A DNA stretch of 64,000 nt from Brasenia schreberi (GCA_036023115.1 JAYKKT010000089.1:8311001-8375000), one strand, 5' to 3'. Numbered from the stretch's first letter, positions 50,270 through 62,834 are shown. Made by a program: numbers and translations. Notes: generated from the sequence alone by a model not told the origin.

Positions 50270-52235
50270 AATCATAGTTCAAACCCTTTGATCACGACAA
50301 TTTTAGTATTGGAGTTGGTTGAACTCAGAGTATCGAAGAGTGGGGTGGGAAAAAAGTAATTCCATCTTGTCAACGAATACCTATGTTGACACTATGATCA
50401 CTAACACTGAGATAGTTGGTGATTTCATTTGTCACAAAGGAGAAATCGAAAGTCGTACCAATGGTTGACCCTACTGAGATAACATTGAGTATTATGCTCG
50501 ACGTAGATGTACATCTTACTAGGCTCGAAAAGCTGGTATCACATCTTGATTTTACTATTACACGTGTAGCTAAAGGATTCAATCGGTTGAAGAGAGATAT
50601 TCATTCCAGAGTGTAAGATATCAGTGAGCGCAGAGATATGTGCAAGAACAATTGTGACCTCACTAACAAGTACGTGGAGAAACACTTCTACCACATAAAG
50701 TATGTCTTGATGACTCGTATCTAGAGACTTAGGAGAAGATTGTTGTGGTACCCCTAGATAGACAAACTTTAAAAAATTCTCAAGTTGAGATGTTGACTCG
50801 ACTTGAGGGAGTCGAGAAACGGTTGGTTAATGGCAGTAGTCATGCTAATGATAGGAGAGCAAAGGGACGTTGACACATCAAGGTTTGCAAACTTAAGACC
50901 TTTGTAAGTGACCGCGATGTGTAGGTGCTAGAGAATTTCTTGTATCATATGAAACTATACTTGAAAGCTAGTGACTATGTGGATGATGAAGTCAAACTAG
51001 CCATAATTACGAGGTTCATGGAAGACGATGTAATGTTGTGGTAGTGTCGCATGGTAGATGACGCTATAGAGGGATAATATCATATTCGTACTTGGGACGA
51101 ATTTAAATGAGATATTCAAAATCACTTCCTCTTGTATATCACTGAAGTTGATGCAAAAAGAAAGCTTGACATGTTTAAACCTTCTAAACTCATACAAAAT
51201 TATATTAAAGAGTACCAAACATTGATGCTAAGCATCTATACCATGACACTAGATGACATACTTTCAAATTTCTCAATGGGATGCAATCTTGGGTAGAATC
51301 ATGTGAACGCCAAGACCCTCTTGAAAGGCATTATGATGGCAGACCAACTTACTGATAATTGCCAAAGGATGATGACAAGAAATCCTTCAACAAGAAAGAC
51401 CATGGCAAGAAAAAGGAGGATAAGGTTGAAGAATGTTGAGGCAAATAGGGTGATGGTATGATTGAGACTTCTGACCCTATAAAAATAAAGACAAGAATGA
51501 CAAGCATCATAAGAAGATGATACATGAAAAGGAACTTTAAGGAAAAGAGTATTGGTATTATAACATACCATATTACTTAATAGAATACCAACACAAAACA
51601 ATTACTTTGTGTGAGCTAACAACGTTGTGCAATGGATGAAACCCCAGTAGAAGAATCGTGGATGAGTGCACTTTGACTGTTGAATGTTGTTGGGTTTGAC
51701 GATTATGTCTCCTCAACCACAATGCGTAAGAGACTAATGTATCTGCATGTGATATTGAATGAGAAAGTTGTTACGGTCCTAATAAACTGTGGTATTTTGT
51801 ATAATTTCATACGTCCTAAAAGAGACAAAGCGTTTGGAGTTGCAAGTGGTGCCAAGGGACTATCATATGAAACCTGTGAGGTTAGAAGCTAACCCCATTG
51901 AGGGTGATGCATTGAACGTGTTGATCAAGCTTAGAAGTTGAATGAGTGTCACCAACTTCACTATGAGCACTGGATGATTATAAAAATATTTTGGGATTGG
52001 TGCTCAACTCTACAAATGAAGGAGGATATGAAACAATGTGAAAACTTGCTCTTGATGATTTTACATGAAGTTAAGGAGGGAGCGCTTGACAAGGTGACGT
52101 CTCCTATAATAAATATTATAATAAAGGAATTTGTAGATGTCATGCCTAACGAACTCTTAAAAAGCTACTCACAATGGGAGATAAATCATCAAATAGAGTT
52201 GGTGCTAAGTGCAAAGTCATCTGCTATGGTTTGAT
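50270..52235 (+). mobile_element. Ty3/gypsy remnant: gag, protease and start of RT
   Basis: Broken plus-strand frames give a Gag core (about 50,920-51,350: YVDDEVKLAIITRFMEDD, then LWW, HIRTWDEFK, LIQNYIKEYQTLMLSIYTM), then a lysine-rich linker in the nucleocapsid position. A retropepsin-like segment follows at 51,680-51,892 (VTVLINCGILYNFI; the active-site D-S/T-G-A reads NCGI). Next is the linker before the reverse transcriptase (52,085-52,230: FVDVMPNEL, INHQIELVLSAKS). The element stops where the RT should begin. Many stops and the lost protease aspartate make it inactive. Confidence 0.82.
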
Positions 52236-52588
52236 ATCGCATGTCCCATATATGAGTTATAAATGTGTGTGACTTTTATAAATGTGTGGCAAGTCACATA
52301 TTTTTACGCTATCAATGCAATCCTACCTTTGCTTTCTTTGAATTTCTTTATTATTATTGAGAATCGATCCTACTCATCATCTTTCCCAATCATTATGTTA
52401 AGCAACGACTGCATCCTTCATCCTTCTCCAATTTTTTTTATTTTTTTTAAATTGCTATCAAAACGCAAACAATAGACATGTAAGAGATGGGTAGAATCCC
52501 ATTTATATATATAAATATCCATGTGTTGGACAACAGCCCTCTGTAGAGCCTGATCGATCAAACGGTCTACACAGGGTTTATTCATGCG
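52236..52588. other. Gene-free spacer
   Basis: AT-rich, no recognised feature. Confidence 0.45.
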
Positions 52589-52589
52589 T

Positions 52590-52653
52590 ATGGTACAAAA
52601 GAAACGGCTTGGACATCAAAAGGGGTAGGCTCGGCAGACAACCCATTGTACGC

Positions 52654-52694
<41 letters not shown>

Positions 52695-52762
52695 CATGGA
52701 ACAAAAAGAAACGGCTTCGACATCAAAAGAGAGCAAGCTCGGCAGTCAACCAATTGTACGCC
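52590..52762. repeat. ~109-bp tandem duplication with CT/AT microsatellite
   Basis: AAGAAACGGCTTGGACATCA (about 52,600) and AAGAAACGGCTTCGACATCA (about 52,707) begin two copies that both run through CTCGGCAG-CAACC and end TTGTACGCC (52,653 and 52,762). A (CT)n(AT)n run separates the copies, and another (CT)n run of about 34 bp follows at 52,780-52,814. The unit sits just upstream of the presumed leader of the alpha-crystallin gene. Confidence 0.75.
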
Positions 52763-52775
52763 TTTTCTTCTCCTT

Positions 52776-52814
<39 letters not shown>

Positions 52815-52818
<4 letters not shown>

Positions 52819-54378
52819 GCGTCGCTCTAGTTGGGGGTTTCCTCGTGGAGATGCTGATTGGAGTATTTGATTTGTTATCTGGATTCCAGGATCACTAAAG
52901 GCTGTGATTGCGGTGCCGTAGATTTTCTGAGGTAGACAATCGAGCGTGTGTTCTTGTTTCTTCTATGATCGGTTTCTGTTCGTTGTTGGTATTTCGGATC
53001 TTATGGGGAACGAGGGATGTTCAGTATATTCAAGAGCATTGGTGGTGAGATTTGCATTCAACGTTTCGTTTCTTCAGTTTTTGGATGTTCGAGCGATTGT
53101 TGATTTATTTAGGGTCGACTTTGTATCTGGTTAAGTGGAGGAAATGAATAAATTGGATATCTGATGGTTGGCTTCCAAGCTAATCAGTATGATCGTGGAA
53201 ACTTTTGATATTGGTTATGATGATTTTGGTAAACGAGAACCCTGTTCAGGCATTAATGTTTCTTATGGATTTAGATCTTCCGGTTGTTTTCCATTCTCTG
53301 CCAACTTTGTTTACAGTGTTGGACGAACAACCGCTACATTACTAAAACCTAGCCTTTTCGCACACTACGTGGGGTTGGGTACATGGGTTCTTAGTTGGCA
53401 TTCAGCTCGATTTTCTCTGTCGTAATATTATTTACCTCAGGAAAAGCAAGATCGTGTTTTACTGTTTCTAACACTTAAGGGCCCTTCCTTCTCTCTTTGA
53501 AGTATCCACCATCAAATTGATGTTTCTTTCTCATTAGAGCTTCATCTGGCCGCCTCTCCTCCGAACCAGCTTAACGGTGTGCCTCTTTGGTCTTCTAGTG
53601 GTATTACACCAACTTTTTTACGATAACCTCGAATAGGATATTCTTTATGTGGTCACACGCCCGCCTCATCTACCTCACCATTTTCATTTCTACCGATCTT
53701 ATGTATATGTTGATGGGTGATTGCCCTAACACTGGACACTGTAAAACGTTGTTGGTCTTTTGATATTTATGGTATATTCTTGTGAAAGTATTTGATGCCC
53801 TTCTTCATTTTGCTCAGTCTTTATCAAATCTACATGTGATGTCTCCATCAATCTCCTATTTTGAGGCACTGGCCCTAAGTATCTCAATTTCTTTCTTGGG
53901 ATGTAATGTCATCATCTTTTTGAAATAAGAAACCTCTAGTATGATTTGAGACTAAAAAGTTCCTTCTGCAGGTAACTTTATCCATGCTGATGATTGTTTG
54001 TTACCGTTACTTTCTTAATATTTTTTGAATCTTGTGCTTTATTACTCAAAAGTAAGATCCAACCCCATAGGTGTTGTAGCATCTCATCTTGTCTCGACGT
54101 TTTCCTAAGTGAACTTACTGAATCCTATGCTTGCATATCGTCTTTTCTTGTTATAGTTGATTCTTCGATCAGATTTCATCAGTCTCTTAATAAATGAGAA
54201 TGCGCTTGCACTTCCTTGCCTTCTCTTGTAATTTCTATTGTGATTCAAAGTCCAAATGATGACAAGGAATGTCAATTCTGCTTGATTTTCTATGTTGTCC
54301 TTTACTTTTTACATTCTTGCAACACTGAGGGAGTTATGCCACTCATATTTAACTTTATGTGCTCTGCAAAGTGCAGCA
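52815..54378 (+). other. Presumed 5' leader and leader intron of the alpha-crystallin gene
   Basis: The stretch 52,820-52,930 is moderately GC-rich with a possible donor (TTCTGAG/GTAGAC) and could be the first, non-coding exon. The 3' border at 54,376 (TGCAAAGTGCAG before CAATGAAC) looks like an acceptor. Between them is intron-like sequence that includes a decayed minus-strand RTE fragment. The transcript start is not fixed. Confidence 0.4.
53600..53880 (-). mobile_element. Old RTE LINE fragment in the leader intron
   Basis: Minus-strand words match the thumb region of the other RTE copies: CATCAACATATACATAAG, then a stretch reading SVEMKMVR (compare TEMKMLRW at 12.7 kb), then GATGGAGACATCACATG. 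Much more diverged than the other copies. Confidence 0.5.
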
Positions 54379-56542
54379 ATGAACTGGCAGTCTACGAAAT
54401 ATAACATGGATGGATCATCTGATGTTGCAAGCAGTTTCATCCATCCACCTTCTGAACTTACGACTCTATCCAGATTACAGAATGGCATAACCAGTGATCA
54501 GCACTTCCTCTTGCTCTTCATAATGGGAAACTATTTTGGGCCAGATCTAAAATCTGAGAGACCTCGAAAATCTGCTCTTCAGAGAATACTTGAAGGTCTT
54601 CCTTCTTACACATCCAATCAATTGGAGGGTTCATCCATGAAGGCGACCGAGTTAGTAAATGTTTACTATTATGTGCTGAGAAATGCACATCCATCTGCAG
54701 GAGTCAAGGTCCAGTTGGTATACAAATTTCTCCGTGGACATCTCCCTCCTCCGGATGATGATCCTGGTGCAGACCACCGTCAATTTCCTGCCATCTTTCC
54801 AGTCCATTTGCATAGTCAAACTCGACCTGGAGGATATAAAGTTATTGAGAACATTGCATTTATTAGCAAGCCAGATTTTTCTTACGTAAGGCCAGGGGAT
54901 ATGGAGAGATTTAGGAGACTAACTGGGATTCAGGATTTCATGGTGGATAGAGATGCCGCGAAGGCATACGGTTCTATTCTTCGGATGGATGAACTTGATG
55001 AAGGACAAGAATGGTCTGACTCTAATGGAAGGCTTCCTTTGAGAAGGTCTTTACGTAATTCTCGTAAGAAAAGGCGGGGAGGTGATGATCTAAAGAATCG
55101 AGCTTCCAACTATTCAGAGAGTGCATCAAGAGATAGTCATGCGCTCCCTTTTCCTCTTCGAGACAAACATCAATCGATGGAGAAAGTTGGTTCAGCAATG
55201 CTTTTTCTTCCATCTCACCTTACTACTGAAGAATGGAATAAGATTGTCTCTGTCTCTAAGAGTGGCATTGCATTGACCGGAAGTGTAGCGACAGTTCGAG
55301 CTGGACCTCTGATAGGGCTTGTCGATATAGGCATGTCTGAGGATGCGTATCTGTTCCGAATATCATTGCCTGGTGTTAAAAAAGATGAGCGTAAGTTGAC
55401 CAATATTTGAGGAGGCAAAGTATGATAGGTCTAGGTAGTTTCGGCAGAAGTTACAAAAAAAAAATCCACGGTCAGATTGAAAACGCAGTCTATGATGCAT
55501 ATTACTGCATTGTGATAGTTAATTAGCTTTGAAATTGTAAGCTGAGAGGCATATGAAACTATAAAAATTGTCTATGGCCAGGAACAAATGCTTTTCAATC
55601 TTGACATGGAGAATTCTCTAGAGTCAGAGGTGAATTATTCCCCTAGCTAAACTCGAAAATGATTCAATAGTTACACATTATAGATTGAACCCATGGATGT
55701 TGATCTTTGAACCCTTAGTAGAACTCCTAGATCACTGTATTAATGCAGAACTTCCTCCCCAATTGCCTGTGAAATAATTGATGAGTGTGCCTTATTAATT
55801 ATAGGTTCTGTCTTGGACTTCTAGGCATAATCTTTGGATGGTAAATGTGGCTGGCAGGCATGCATATTAATCTTTTGTTGTAGTATAACTCTTGCTATTG
55901 TATTGATATAGAAGTCCCTCCGGAACTCAGTGAAGTGAATTTGATAACTGCGCTCATATTAACTAGATGTGCTGCTTATGACTTCCAAGCATCATTTTGA
56001 ATGAAAATGTGGCTAGCGAGAAGGCTTTCTAATCTTGGTTATGTGAAGTTGGCAGCTAAGATCACCCTTTCTCATAACTTAAATAAGCCTTCTCAGAAAA
56101 GTCCGACCGGTCTATTTCCAGATATAAGTTCCTTTCAGCTGACAAACCACCTAGTTTGAACTGTATTACATTGAATTTTCTTTCTGGCTTCTCCAGAACT
56201 TCGAGTTTTGGTCCAATATACTAAATTATGGTCTTTGGTACTTTGCCCTACTGTCTCTCTCTGGTTATTTGGTTGCCAAGCTGTTACCTTTCTCATGCAG
56301 GGGAATTCAGCTGTGAAGTTGAAGCAGATGGGAGGGTACTCATAAGAGGTGTCACTACGACTGGCGAGAAGCGGGTTGTCAGGCACTCCCGTATCTTTGA
56401 GATGCAAACCCAGCGGCTGTGTTTACCAGGCCCATTCACCGTCTCATTTCAGCTGCCTGGCCCTGTTGAGCCTCAGGAGTTTTCAGGTCATTTTGGGCCC
56501 GATGGTATTCTTGAGGGAATTGTATTGAAAGAGAGAAGATGA
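54379..56542 (+). CDS. IDM3: IDM2/IDM3-type alpha-crystallin (HSP20-like) domain protein
   Basis: Exons 54,379-55,390 and 56,301-56,542 join in phase to 1,254 nt, 417 aa. The intron is GT-AG (GAGC/GTAAGT ... TGCAG/GG). The first ~210 residues have the conserved block [15 protein letters not shown], then [19 protein letters not shown] and [15 protein letters not shown], typical of this plant family. A basic stretch RNSRKKRR at about 226-233 could be a nuclear signal. The alpha-crystallin domain (about 312-417) has [33 protein letters not shown] and [13 protein letters not shown]. In Arabidopsis, IDM2 and IDM3 are nuclear alpha-crystallin proteins that work with the acetyltransferase IDM1 in active DNA demethylation. 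Assignment to IDM3 over IDM2 is from remembered similarity. An in-frame ATG at 54,406 (MDGSSDV) is an alternative start. Confidence 0.88.
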
Positions 56543-56703
56543 AAGCTCTACTTTGGATGTCTTCTTCATCAATATTTACTTCTGCCTTCCATATAATCAT
56601 ATGCAGGTCTCTCTCCTTGTTTTTATACCAGTTACGTTATGTTAAATGCTTTTGTTTCTTTGTTTCATATGGTAATGGTAGAATTGGATTTCTAAATCAG
56701 GGG

Positions 56704-56750
<47 letters not shown>

Positions 56751-57773
56751 TACAACGGGGAGACGGGATGGAGCTAATTGAGCTTTCTTTGCAGATACTA
56801 TTGTTTGCATGCTCGTGTGCCAGGAAAAAGTTATAGAAGATTTATGAAACATAATTAAGTATACACCAACATAAAAAGTGCGCAAATAAATTTGTGGATA
56901 TTTAGACAAACAACAAACATGAATAAATGTTGATCCATGCACCTGTTTGATTCTTCGTGGACCCCACGTCATGGACAACCACCGAGATCGACCGAATGTT
57001 TCTGCATACAGATAGTCATTAAGCAGTCCCCTGCACAAAAGAGAGATGCATAAATCTAAATAAACAATTGAAACCTAAGCAGTGTACTGTTTTACATGGT
57101 AGTTTGAGAATAAAATTTCTAGAAGCAAGAGCTAATCTACAACATAGTTAAGCTCTCGGCCCCATATGGAATGCTAATTATGCATGTCCCCACAAATATC
57201 AATGAATAGATCTTCTTTTGTAACAAAACTGCTGCAAGGGCATGGTAGGCGAATTTGCACCGGTGTTGTATTGGACACGAACTGATACACTGTACGCTGC
57301 GTAGGTTTAGAGATATTTTTCTGATTCAACACCATATCACGAAATTGCAATTTTTGTGCCTATATCAAACCATATTCTCAGTAAACACAAAAAACTGTTT
57401 TTTCTGTTTGCCAGAAAAGCACACAGAACCAGGCATCTACGCGCTTCCAACGGTGTGCCGAGAGAAACTCAAAATTTCTTCTATTCGTTTGGCACCATCA
57501 CTGAGTGATTTCGCATATTTAGGTCGTACCTTTAACACTTTGTAGGAAAGGAGCATGTTTTGGAACCTTTTCTTTACTTCAAAGTTTCTTTTGAGGTGAA
57601 AAACTACTATTTTACTTTATTAGGGTACTGCTTTAGAGGATAATGATTCAGCTTGGGAATTATCCAAATAAATCAAAACGAAGAACAGGTTAAGGTTATG
57701 AAAGTTATATGCAAATTTAAGTTAAAGCTGACGGTCTGTCTTGACTAAAGCATCATTTGGCTAGAGCACGCTC

Positions 57774-57818
<45 letters not shown>

Positions 57819-58381
57819 AGCCTATAGCATCTTATTATAGGATCATGGACAACAAGAATTTTAGACCTAGTGGACCGTTTAAAACTTTTTACAACACTTG
57901 GTTCATAGCTTGATATCCAAACTACTACAACTTTGACAAATTTACTCGAGCAAGTATACTGAAAGGAGGATTGTTTTAAAACTCCTTTTAATGTTGCAAA
58001 CCATTTCATTTTCAGGCAATTGAAGATGCATTAACTAGTACTGGTTTTAGATACAAATTTGGGACTGAAGTGAATAGATATGGTTGTTAAAGAAGTAAAA
58101 TATTATTAAGACAGGTGGAGACAGTCTTGAAAGGAAGCAGGTTGTACTATCATGGTTGATGAATGGAGACATCGTGATTACTAAAAGAAATTGTCTATTG
58201 TCTGAAAGGGCATTCGTTTATGAATGAGCCGAGCTATTGCTGTTTGTGCAAAGTTCTATATTCTTAAAATCTGTGAGATCCCAAATGAGTTCCTTTGTTG
58301 GGGCTGGTAAGTAGCAAACTAGACATGAAAACTCTTGTTTGTGGCTGGTTCGTCAACCCAAGATCTTCATATTTGGAGATA
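56543..58381. other. 3' UTR and spacer with CT/GA microsatellites
   Basis: The first few hundred bases are probably 3' UTR. A (CT)n run of about 40 bp is at 56,708-56,747 and an (AG)n run of about 38 bp at 57,778-57,815. The frame at 57,255-57,545 has no recognised family. Confidence 0.5.
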
Positions 58382-58440
58382 CAACAACCAAGCCTTTTCC
58401 CACATTAGGTGAAGATGTGGCTCATGTAGATCATAAGCCA
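58382..58440 (-). mobile_element. RTE LINE 3'-tail fragment
   Basis: ACAACAACCAAGCCTTTTCC followed by CACATTAGGTGAAGATGTGG is the reverse complement of the RTE 3' end seen at 12.4 and 49.7 kb. Only the tail remains. Confidence 0.6.
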
Positions 58441-58977
58441 AATAGTATTAGCTCATCACATATTGAACCCAGCTGAACCACAAGGAGGTGGGTTCATTTC
58501 CCAGCTCTACGGCTCTACCCTTTCCCGAGATACCGTGTTTCAGTATGGCTGTTGCTTTCTAAAACGAGATAAAAAGAAACAATGGTTGAGAAAATCTAAC
58601 ATTTTATTTAAATCAAAATTTCTCAAAAAATGCTATCCAAATGCTGGTTTCTATCAAATTGGTCATGCTGAAATCGTCTACAGTCGGATTTGCTTCAAAG
58701 GACTCGTCATGGTGAAATGAAGAGGGTCTCACCGGATCTCTTCTCTGTCACAGTGCGCCTACAACAATTGTTTATAGTTCATGAATCTTTTCTAGATCCA
58801 TGTAACACGAACAAAATGGTAGTCGGTGTTACGCCAGTGCTGCTGGGAGCCTGCAAGTGCTGCTACGACGCCTGCCACTGCAATCCCCACCACTAAGGCG
58901 GTTGGGCAGCGGCAAGATAGTGATAAGATCTGTAGTAGTAGGATGAGCTATGCAAGCTGTAACCATGAGCAAGAGTT

Positions 58978-59095
58978 TGTTTTTTTTGTTGCAAGAGGCC
59001 GAAGCCTAACACACACACATGCACCTTCTGGGAGTCGAACTCCCCACCAGGTGCAATGATGCTAGAGCGCCATGCCTTGAGTAAATGCTCTCGGT
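58978..59095 (-). mobile_element. SINE, family A, with 31-bp target duplication
   Basis: Minus-strand copy with an A tail (T run at 58,979-58,989), GGGGAGTTCGACTCCCAG (B box) and GCTTCGGCCTCTTGC. The flanks 58,947-58,977 and 59,096-59,126, both starting GCTATGCAAGCTGTAAC, match at 29 of 31 positions. Confidence 0.85.
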
Positions 59096-59126
59096 GCTAT
59101 GCAAGCTGTAACTATGAGCAGGAGTT

Positions 59127-59430
59127 GTCGATACATAAGATATGCCGTGTCCAAAACTACAACTCTTGTTTGAAGATGAGTGGATTGGCTAATCTTGGTA
59201 CCGGATCACCAAGTTTAAATCGCAACTTACCAGGAGATCCTTTTCCGTTTTGGAAGATACAGGAGTGAAACGTTGGATTCAATTTATTTACTGTAATACT
59301 AATGTGATTTCCTTGATGTTGCAATTATTTAGAACCCAGCGGATGGTTACCCAACTGATGCAGCGAGGTGTTTAAAGGACAGATTAATGGTCATGTTCTT
59401 TTGGTTTTTTTAGATAATGTGAGGCTTATA
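59127..59430. other. Spacer
   Basis: No recognised feature. The short plus-strand frame running to 59,268 is not supported by family similarity. Confidence 0.35.
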
Positions 59431-59553
59431 TTAAGGTCACCATCGAGGTGCCAAACGTTCCTGTCGATCTGACCTCTAAAGAAACCTCACTTGCTGCTGT
59501 AGCATACGGTGGCCTGATGGTCGTCAGGGCAGACATGGTTCGATAGCTGTCGT
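59431..59553 (+). other. Orphan exon-like sequence
   Basis: From GTGAG/GCTTAT one frame reads AYIKVTIEVPNVPVDL, TSKETSLAAVAYGG and LMVVRADMVR, then stop. The amino-acid mix, beta-strand-like alternation and clean stop look like a genuine terminal exon. A TTTTTTTAG tract just upstream could be the acceptor, but using that first AG puts a stop in this frame, so the acceptor would have to be the GTGAG. I do not recognise the family. It could be an alternative 3' exon of the alpha-crystallin gene 2.9 kb upstream, a gene fragment, or chance. Confidence 0.35.
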
Positions 59554-60443
59554 GCTCATACAACTGAAGCCTCGGAGAGATCAGTTTGACTGCTGCCTCC
59601 AATTCATGTTACTTCGGGTGAACATAAACACGAACTTATTTTCATGGACTCCACGACAAGCTTCTGTATTAAGTGTGTTAAGAAGTTCCGCAGTTTCAGT
59701 CATACTAATTTATGTTCGTGTCAAAAATAGGTCAACCCCAATCTGATGTGATTCTTTTATGACTTGCATGGACAAGAAATTCAATGAACAGGAAGATGGC
59801 ACGAAAATATTTGCTAAGCAGGAAATTCAATGAACAGACTCATAACGGCATTTTAATCTCTATGCCCTTCATAATAATTCCACTGCATAGTCCGAGCTTA
59901 CGATCCTATTTTTTAATGAACGTTCTACCTAAATTGTTTGTAAAATGAGAGAACCATAATGTTTTCTTACATACACGATGCTATCAATCACAATATAGCA
60001 AGCAAGCTTCCTGAAGATGGAAAGCAATGTAAGAAAAAAGTTGATTTATCACTGCTTTAAACTTCACATGAATCTCTCTGATGTGAAGCTCTGTGAGGCA
60101 GTGAATTCGCAAACTCTAAAATGATAAAGAACTCGCAAATCAAAATATCCTAAACAGCACAAGATTACAAGAAAGGTAAATGCCAGGGGAAAACTAAGAA
60201 GCAGTTAATGCAGAAACGTGAATCGCAAAAAGAAACTGATGAACCCCAATAACAAAGGCACCAAGGCGAAAGCTTTCCTAATATAATGATATGGGTGGAA
60301 TGATCATGTTTGTCTTTTCCTCCAAATGAAAGGATTATATGAAACAGCAAAGGGACCAACTTGCTCTCTTTTAATTGCCAACATAAATATTCACGGCATC
60401 CAAGAACATTCTACACATTAGCTAAGATATAGAAGATGTATCA
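59554..60443. other. Gene-free stretch
   Basis: Segment 59,600-59,760 has CGGGTGAACATAAACACG and GTGTCAAAAATAGGTCAACC words of the GTGTCGTGTTC repeat type. The rest is AT-rich with nothing assignable. Confidence 0.4.
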
Positions 60444-60451
60444 GAATTGTT

Positions 60452-61035
60452 CGAGTTATTCATAGTGTATTGTGTATCATTTTGGTACATGATACATATA
60501 CGTATCATTTTTTAATATTAAAAAAAATTAAAAAATCATAAAAATTTAAGAAAAATAACTATGGTTGATTCATCAATAACCATTCAATTTTAAATGTATA
60601 AAGCATTTAAGCAATACATCTTTAATAAAATTACAACTTTCATAATTGAAAAAATAAATTATATATTGTAATCAACATCAAATAAATAATCTTCATCTTC
60701 TCCTCCTTATTAAACATCATCATCACCTTTGGTCTCAAAATCAAAATCATCTCTCCTTTATTATATTGTTGCACTCCTTGCAAATTAATCCATTGAATGT
60801 CTTCTTTTATTACAAGTGTATTTGTTTTATTATCTTCCATAATCCACTCTTCTAAGATATCAAAATTGTCCATATTTATTAGATCAAATTGGTTCTCCCT
60901 ATTTAGTAACAAACGATACGCCTTGTATCGTACGATATATGTTGTATTGCACGATACAACACGATAATGTATCTTATACGGTCCACGATACAATATGATA
61001 CATATCACACAATATCGTGCGATATGGATAACATT
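60452..61035. mobile_element. hAT-like non-autonomous element (584 bp)
   Basis: The left end CGAGTTATTCATA and inverted right end AATGTTATCCATA match at 9 of 13 positions. The flanks are GAATTGTT (60,444-60,451) and GAATTGTA (61,036-61,043), 7 of 8. Both ends are rich in GATAC/GTATC words that can pair across the element (TACATGATACATATACGTAT; CGTACGATATATG; CACGATACAACACG). The AT-rich interior has no transposase; the minus-strand frame inside is not a known protein. Confidence 0.6.
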
Positions 61036-61043
61036 GAATTGTA

Positions 61044-62834
61044 TTGAAAAAAATCCCGTGACAATATATTAAAACTGTAGGTACACATGATACAAGGAAA
61101 AAACAAGGGACTCAACCTTTTAATAACGCTTCCACATATTTAGAAAGCATAGTTTTTAAGTTTATAAATAATGAAATCAAGAATCTGAGTATTACTTAAA
61201 AGAATCCTGCAGCATCAACGCACCGTTTGCCTAATGTTGTTGCAGACAATCATCGAATCTGTAATCAACATCTAGCTCTCGCCCATACAGCTTCTAGTGT
61301 CTGCCATTAGAACATAAAATTTAACGGTCCAAAGTTCAGCCAGCTCCTTCAGGCTGAGTTGGGCAAAACATGTGATTTGCAGACACAGTTTGCTCCACAT
61401 CATCCTTTAAGCAATGACTTCAACAGGAACAAACCTTTCCATCCTTTTACGCAACTCACTTTTGCAGGCTAATGTCCTTGGGAAGATGGCCCACTTCTGC
61501 AAGAGTTCCGTAAGACTTAGTTGTTATGCAAAGATGGCTACATATTTTAAATCAATATCCAACAACAATAAAAGAATATTCCATTCAAGCATTACACGGA
61601 ACACATCAAAAGACAAAATGCACTACTAATTATGCAAGAAATTAGGCTTCACCTTCTTTCCCCCTCCTTATGTTCTGGCATTGCTTGTATTCCATAATCA
61701 TCAATTTATCATTTTGTCATTCTTTTGAAGATGAAGCCAAACCACACCATAACCAACCTTTGGTGATTTTGCTAAGGAAAAAAACAGCACTATGCACATG
61801 ACTACAAGAACAAAATATATAAAAGAAGAAAGCTCGATTGACAATGAACATGCCAATATATGCTCTGATTAAGAACTTACTTCCATCAGTGTGGAACTAC
61901 AAGGATCTTGTTTAGTGTGTGGAATTGAATCAATTTATGATGAATAAGGTTCAAACAAAGAGTGAGGGGTTACTAGGATATAGACAAGACATCCAGCTAT
62001 GATACTAGGCTGGTGCTGAAGAAAACTATTTGAGAAGATTATGATCACCAGCCTCAACAAAGTACTTTCTTGAGGGAGCATCTGGTGCTCAAAGGAGCTA
62101 TTCAGAACATAATGAAGGATCCTTAGTTGCTTTTCAATATGCCTACGCCACTAAGGAACATATAGATGGTAGACACACATAAGCTTATATTGATGCCACA
62201 AGGCATTAATTAGACAAGTAACAAGAGTGACTGGATTGCAATTGCCCAAAAAGGCATAGATCATCCGGCTTAGGGGTCCGCTCCTAACCTAGGTCAGGAG
62301 TTCTAGAGCAGAATGTGGAAGGGATCTGCAGAGTCATAGCTTGCCGTTGGAAAGAAAAAGTTGTCAATCACATGCAAACATAAAACTTCCAACTTCATCT
62401 CTTTGTTGACTTATACGGAATTTATCTACCAGTTCTACATACTTAAAGGCTGTAAAACACCCACGAACCAAGATAATCTTTGGAATTTGAACACTACAGA
62501 CATAAATAATAATCAGAGATCCACATTCACTATATGCAACATAAGGCGGACAATGGAAGAAAAGAATGGAAAAAAATACACTAGACAAGAAACTAACACA
62601 TGGATCTTCCAAATGATTGCCAAGAATTTGTATCAATACGCTACGCCAATTTTGGTATCGATAAATACAAAAAAAAGGTTCCCCAAATCGCACGCATCAC
62701 AGAGAAAGATCAAACCTTTCCAAGAGAATGAATTGATTAAACACCAAGGAAAACCTGAACTCTTCAAAGAATTTGGGGAGGCATTGAACGACTCAGAGAG
62801 CGAAAGGTAACAACGAATCGGGAGAAAATTATAA
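61044..62834. other. Gene-free stretch and 3' region of the small membrane-protein gene
   Basis: The part just below 62,835 is the probable 3' UTR of the minus-strand gene. The plus-strand frame at 62,361-62,810 overlaps that UTR, is lysine-rich and has no family. No other feature is supported. Confidence 0.4.

Noticed and set aside
52646..52870. Serine/leucine-rich small proteins near the CT tracts
   Set aside because: They are readings of CT repeats in a duplicated non-coding unit.
62361..62810. 149-aa plus-strand lysine-rich frame
   Set aside because: It is antisense to the 3' region of the small membrane-protein gene and shows no recognisable fold or family.
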